NCBI GenBank assembly: GCA_949317995.1
Contig: OX439037.1
Coordinates: 20,944,324 to 21,008,323, forward strand
DNA from: Acholoe squamosa
Taxonomy: Eukaryota > Annelida > Polychaeta > Phyllodocida > Polynoidae
Direction of reading: 5' to 3'
Length of the DNA stretch: 64,000 bases
Positions 59,918 through 64,000 of the stretch are shown piece after piece. Below the pieces are notes generated by a model that made no database searches, was not told the origin of the DNA, and saw nothing but the letters and a program-made list of their open reading frames with translations. The position numbers and the translations under genes were made by a program. How positions within the stretch are numbered: the first letter of the stretch is position 1; the number at the start of each line of letters is the position of its first letter.

Positions 59918-62487
59918 CCTACGCGGACGGGACACCAGTCAGGATGGACCCGAAAGTCAGGATAGCAATCGAGGGCGTCATGGCTCCCGAACAGCTGTCC
60001 AGGATGCCTCCCGAGTGGCTTCGAGACTGGCCGTGGTTCCAACGGGGACTTATGGTAGACGCCGGTTTCCGTGAAACCGTGTATGCTGCTAACCGAGCCT
60101 TCGAGCTCGGAGCGTACCCGAAGCCTGACAAGTCCCTGTGGAACGTCAAGGCTACGAACATTAACTGGGTAGGCTGTGTCTGGGATACCGATGGCCAGAC
60201 CTACCCACGCCCTAGTGCTAACCGGACGCCGTGCCGGACCACTAAGGAATTCCGGGAGGCCGCTGCTAACTTCGAGCAGTGGGACGATGGTTATTACATA
60301 ACCGAACAAGAATTGGTGGATGTCCAGAACAATTCACTAATCGGATTGGACCGAGCTGCAGCCCTTCGGACGGTTATTGTCCGCCGCATGACTGCCGAAC
60401 AGGAGGCACAGGAAGAGGCTAAGAGGGCCGCGGAAGCACCCGCACCTCCTATCCCCGACCTGAAGCTTGCCACCAGAAGCTCCGCCAGTGCTACATCAGC
60501 TACCGGCAGCACTACTACTCCAGTAGAAGCCACGACCTCCAGCACATCCGGAACCCAGGAACCGGAGGAAGACTGGAAGGTCAGTAAGAATCGACGATCC
60601 GCTGCTCGGAAGCTCAAGAATCTCCCGGATTCTGCGAGAGCCGAGCCGAAACCCAGCACCTCAACCACTGGTAGTACTGCCATGGAGGTTGAGTCGTCTG
60701 ACGAGGAGTCGGTGCACGAATCCTCGGTTGAGTATGATGAGAAGGCCACTCCATCAACTCAAACCGAGGCCGAACGTTGGGCTAACGCCAAATCCGGATT
60801 CAAAACCCGGATCCCGACGTGTTTCTCCGACTGTGCGTACGGAGTTAAGAAGGACGGCTCTACCCTCTATGCCTGTCCAGACTCAATCAACAAGAACGAT
60901 GAGTCGGATGATGAAGATTGGATGCGCCTTTCGGACGAGGACCCCAATCCGAGCAAAGCCTATCGAAAGATGTGGCTTATGCTAAACCACACCGAAGGGT
61001 ATTACACTTATACCCAGAGGAGGAAGCTGCGTTGGGCTTTAGAGAAGTGGTACGGTGACGATCAAAAGTCCTGTCCCTTCTCTATCTGCCAGGATGCGAG
61101 TGATGTCTCGATCCGGACCTGGAGTACTCCAGCCCGGTTCCAAAGGCATCTGGTAGAGGCCCACTTCCACCATCACCCGGTTTACATCTGTGATCCGAGT
61201 TATGGTAAGAAGGGCAAGAAGTGTACTACGAAGGTGCAATACAACCGACGTAGTGATCTGGCTAGACACCAGAAGAAATGCCACGCAGAAGGTTTGGACG
61301 GGGCCCGGAAGCGCATCATGGAGCTTCATCAGGAACTCATGAAGGAGTTCGATAGCCTGAGCGAGGATGCTTGGTCTAAGATCCGACCAGGGGACCAAGT
61401 CCTCTGCGAAGTTCCGAAGACCAAGGATTCGAAACTCCGAGCAAAGATAGTCCTGACTCCTGGAAAGGGTAAACTGGACATGCACGAGTCTCTCTGGCAG
61501 AAATGCGAGGAATCCGGAAAGGATGCAAAGAGAGCTCGTGAAAGGAGCAGGAGAGACCAGAACCGCGGCGGCAATGGTAATGGTCAGAGTACAACAAAAC
61601 CGAAGGTCAGAGCAGAGGACCGTTCCAGGTCCCCTCTGACAAGGCACCCCGCAGAACAGGCTCAGGGCACTCCGGTGTTCAAGAAGCCTGAACCTGCCGG
61701 ATACGCTGGAGCCGTATCTAAACCTGGGAAAGTGAGTTCTCGAAACTTCCCGTCCTTAAACCAGGGACCTGGACCTGAGAGCCAGACCTTGGTGGTAGGA
61801 AAGGATGGTCGCCTTATGCCAAAGAAGACCACCGCATCTGCTGCCGCCGGATCTGCATCCGCTCCAGCCGCCCCACCAGTTACCTTTACCCAGGAGCAGT
61901 TAAACATGTACCTGCAAATGGGACTGAAACAGAACGTACCACCTGCCTTCTGTGTACCAACGACAGGTGTGTCCGGGAGTCCTAAACCCGGAAGTGGTCC
62001 ACAGGCCGCCTCGACTCCTCCCAAGGCTGTCGCGGCACCTGAGAAACCAAAGGACGCCATTACCATTAAAACTGGTAATGCGGAAGTTTGGTTTGAGAAG
62101 TCTCGCCAAGGGGAGGCAGATGTCCAGAAGGCCATCTACACCCATTGGGAGAAGACCGTTCGTGAGAAAGCGATCGAGTTTCATCAGGGTCTCCTAAACG
62201 AAACCCTGTTATGTATGAAACAGGTGGGCGACGCTGAAAAGCAACGTCTCGAGACTCTCATCCGGGACGATGTAAAGGCCCAGGAGGAGGCTGCCTCAGC
62301 TGCTCAAGAAAAAGCAGCTATGGATGTGCACGTGTTGGAAAAGCGTGTAAAGGAGGAGATCACTCGGAACACCAACCTGAACACTAAGTTCATGAGGGTG
62401 TTCGGAGTCGACTTGGACGAGTGGGACGGCACTCCCGAGTCGGCTTTAGCTCTTCTGAAGAAGAAGCATGCTAAGAAATCCGTTTAA
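59845..62487 (+). CDS. Unassigned 880-codon frame in the LTR element, C2H2-like fingers
   Basis: I do not recognise this protein. Its first ATG is at 59944. Residues about 1-150 are Trp- and Pro-containing and compact, e.g. MPPEWLRDWPWFQRGL. Residues 180-330 are low-complexity, Ala/Ser/Thr/Glu-rich. Two C2H2-like fingers lie at about 410-445 (CPFSIC...RHLVEAHFHH) and 449-480 (CDPSYGKKGKKC...RHQKKCH). A basic region follows at 570-620, then a Pro/Ala-rich linker, then a probable coiled coil at about 775-860. It is clearly GC-richer, with C/G-ending codons, than the gag frame. Fingers and basic patches suggest nucleic-acid binding. It may be captured host sequence, a second gag-like protein, or a lineage-specific accessory gene. 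Confidence 0.6.
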   Translation: MAEPFPASYDGRYLYVHPELQAQVTYADGTPVRMDPKVRIAIEGVMAPEQLSRMPPEWLRDWPWFQRGLMVDAGFRETVYAANRAFELGAYPKPDKSLWNVKATNINWVGCVWDTDGQTYPRPSANRTPCRTTKEFREAAANFEQWDDGYYITEQELVDVQNNSLIGLDRAAALRTVIVRRMTAEQEAQEEAKRAAEAPAPPIPDLKLATRSSASATSATGSTTTPVEATTSSTSGTQEPEEDWKVSKNRRSAARKLKNLPDSARAEPKPSTSTTGSTAMEVESSDEESVHESSVEYDEKATPSTQTEAERWANAKSGFKTRIPTCFSDCAYGVKKDGSTLYACPDSINKNDESDDEDWMRLSDEDPNPSKAYRKMWLMLNHTEGYYTYTQRRKLRWALEKWYGDDQKSCPFSICQDASDVSIRTWSTPARFQRHLVEAHFHHHPVYICDPSYGKKGKKCTTKVQYNRRSDLARHQKKCHAEGLDGARKRIMELHQELMKEFDSLSEDAWSKIRPGDQVLCEVPKTKDSKLRAKIVLTPGKGKLDMHESLWQKCEESGKDAKRARERSRRDQNRGGNGNGQSTTKPKVRAEDRSRSPLTRHPAEQAQGTPVFKKPEPAGYAGAVSKPGKVSSRNFPSLNQGPGPESQTLVVGKDGRLMPKKTTASAAAGSASAPAAPPVTFTQEQLNMYLQMGLKQNVPPAFCVPTTGVSGSPKPGSGPQAASTPPKAVAAPEKPKDAITIKTGNAEVWFEKSRQGEADVQKAIYTHWEKTVREKAIEFHQGLLNETLLCMKQVGDAEKQRLETLIRDDVKAQEEAASAAQEKAAMDVHVLEKRVKEEITRNTNLNTKFMRVFGVDLDEWDGTPESALALLKKKHAKKSV

Positions 62488-63989
62488 AGCATGCTAGGGT
62501 TATTTCTTCCATAATTTTTTTCCAACACCAAATGACCAGATATAGTCTTTGCGGAACCCTAAAGGTCTGCGAATGCTTTTACTAGTGCATGAACACCTAT
62601 ACTATGTGTTCCGGGTTCCTTTGACCAGTCTATTATTCAGGTTGTATAACATTTATTACACCCTGAATAGCCTATTCGGATTTATAATTTCATCCATGAA
62701 CAATCCGATAGTAGACTTGCTGCTGTGAGACGTATCCGGATGCCAGTTCCAGACTCCTGCTGTTACCCGTGCTAACCAATTACTAGGATGGACTTTACGA
62801 TTTACCTCTACAACTCATCTGTACTCCCGAATGGACTTATATCTCTACTACTATTACTTCCGGATCAACCTATATTGGACTATTATTCAACTTATGTCAA
62901 CTAAAACTTAAAAAGGATTACGTTCTCTACACAGTTGACACATCCGGACTAATATTCTACAAATCTACACCATTCGGATATACTATAAACTTTAGCACTA
63001 CTAGAGGATTGTGGGTAGCTGCCCCAAATCAACTACCGTGTTCACTCAATATAAGGAAACTATAAACTTTAGCACGTCCATCCCGTGGTTAGCTGACCTC
63101 ACCTACCTACTAGTACCCGGAGGATACAGCAGAAGACTCCAGCAGCATTTATAATTCCTGTATATTGTATATAATGTCATATTTCTATTTTTCTATAATA
63201 TTATATGTATGTACATATCCACTAGATACATATTATAATACGGGTACATATACATTTCCTGATACGGATCTCTAATCACTATTAGTATTTATATTATAAG
63301 ATCCGTTAAACTTCACCAGATAGCACATATTATTGTCCTGCGAGACAAAATATATAATAAGTATAATGATCTGGTGCTATAATGGTTATTAGGTACACGG
63401 TGATAATATATTATTATATTCATTACCACACCGTGATGTTTTTTTCTTTTTTCAAGTGTATGTTATAAATAATCATATTCGTACTACTCACGGAATCCTT
63501 AACGGATTCGTATAATATTAATATACAACATGTCATTAGATAGTGATGTTACTATAACAGTCTTCTTTAAGACTACATTTTCAAATGTGTTGTCAAATGA
63601 CTACAAACACACATACGGATGTTATTTTGTGATATGTTTTATTATCGACAGTTCCGTTACATATAGCTGTCATCATCACATGTATACGATTCATATTACT
63701 TGTCCTATTAATTATACCTGAAATATAATACAATATTATGTGGTATAATAATTAAATAGACAGTTCCGTTTCACATAACTGTCTCTTCTTCAAGTAATTC
63801 GTATAATATTTCAACATCCTAATCGTTATATGTAACTAAAATTCACTATCGAATATATATATATGACATCTGGTTCACAATTTATTTAGTGCTAATGTTA
63901 TACCTATGGTTGTACCTCTATTACTAAAGGTTTAGACATGTAGAAATGTTATCCTAGTAATATTATACGTATAACACCCTCCTAAATGT
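62488..63989 (+). other. AT-rich non-coding tail of the LTR element
   Basis: No open frame of note. CTATAAACTTTAGCAC occurs twice (near 62985 and 63059), and GACAGTTCCGTT twice (near 63649 and 63760). It probably is the 3' untranslated region before the 3' LTR. Confidence 0.5.
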
Positions 63990-64000
63990 CTGGGGGAGTG
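63989..64000 (+). other. Possible polypurine tract at window edge
   Basis: TCTGGGGGAGTG ends the window. A purine-rich run of this type usually lies just before a 3' LTR, which here would start TGTAGAGG. Inference from position and composition. Confidence 0.35.

Larger units (their letters stand above)
55247..64000 (+). mobile_element. Gypsy-type LTR retrotransposon, non-autonomous-looking, cut by window end
   Basis: Parts in order: 5' LTR, likely primer-binding site, long gag, protease with the leading edge of reverse transcriptase, a separate 880-codon open frame, then an AT-rich tail ending in a G-rich tract. RNase H, integrase and most of reverse transcriptase are not seen. Two frames stay open over more than 850 codons, which suggests a young insertion. 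It sits inside copy B of the CACAGCC element, in TATCTAT. The 3' LTR is not in the window, so LTR divergence cannot date it. Confidence 0.8.

Noticed and set aside
59662-61647. Minus-strand frames of 150-215 codons under the extra LTR-element frame
   Set aside because: They are shadows of the GC-rich plus-strand frame, with no own motifs.

Overview
The window looks like repeat-rich, AT-rich intergenic DNA from a marine invertebrate animal. The evidence is GT-AG introns inside a transposase gene, an animal-type mix of mobile elements (Crypton, Penelope-like element, CR1/L2-like LINE, Gypsy-type LTR element, many short inverted-repeat elements), microsatellites, and no operon-like gene packing. 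I cannot name the species. Only one stretch (43418-43577) looks like a host coding exon: a possible first exon with a signal-peptide-like end and a consensus splice donor. No functional tRNA, rRNA or CRISPR was seen.

Layout. 1-2650: a TTAA-flanked inverted-repeat element family carrying paired RFX X-box-like palindromes, plus a duplicated block. 3.4-6.8 kb: small MITEs, a foldback element, a decayed tRNA-like SINE head. 7.4-11.5 kb: a three-level nest of inverted-repeat elements. 11.5-20.8 kb: mostly featureless, with two TA microsatellites and a ~365 bp tandem repeat. 21.1-24.1 and 32.2-35.2 kb: two related Cryptons (tyrosine-recombinase DNA transposons) with a three-exon gene; the first is decayed, the second almost whole with one in-frame stop. 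Between them lie a 33 bp minisatellite (26.4-26.9 kb) and a large foldback element (27.7-29.6 kb) that encloses a ~180 bp-spaced array of a conserved 16 bp box. 35.6-37.9 kb: nested MITEs. 39.6-41.4 kb: two more MITEs. 41.6-43.6 kb: GC-richer stretch with a recurrent 9 bp motif and the candidate exon. 44.8-45.3 kb: a foldback element. 46.3-49.2 kb: a degenerate Penelope-like element split by another element. 50.6-54.8 kb: a 5'-truncated LINE on the minus strand, split by a DNA element, its 3' tail apparently grown into a trinucleotide microsatellite.

55247-64000: an LTR retrotransposon that sits inside a second copy of the DNA element found in the LINE. The window holds its 5' LTR, a likely primer-binding site, a long gag with a coiled coil and a zinc knuckle, a protease with the leading edge of reverse transcriptase, and a separate 880-codon open frame with C2H2-like fingers that I cannot assign to any standard LTR-element part. 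RNase H, integrase and most of reverse transcriptase are not seen, so it looks non-autonomous. The window ends on a G-rich tract that could be its polypurine tract. This extra long open frame is the best candidate for something undescribed.
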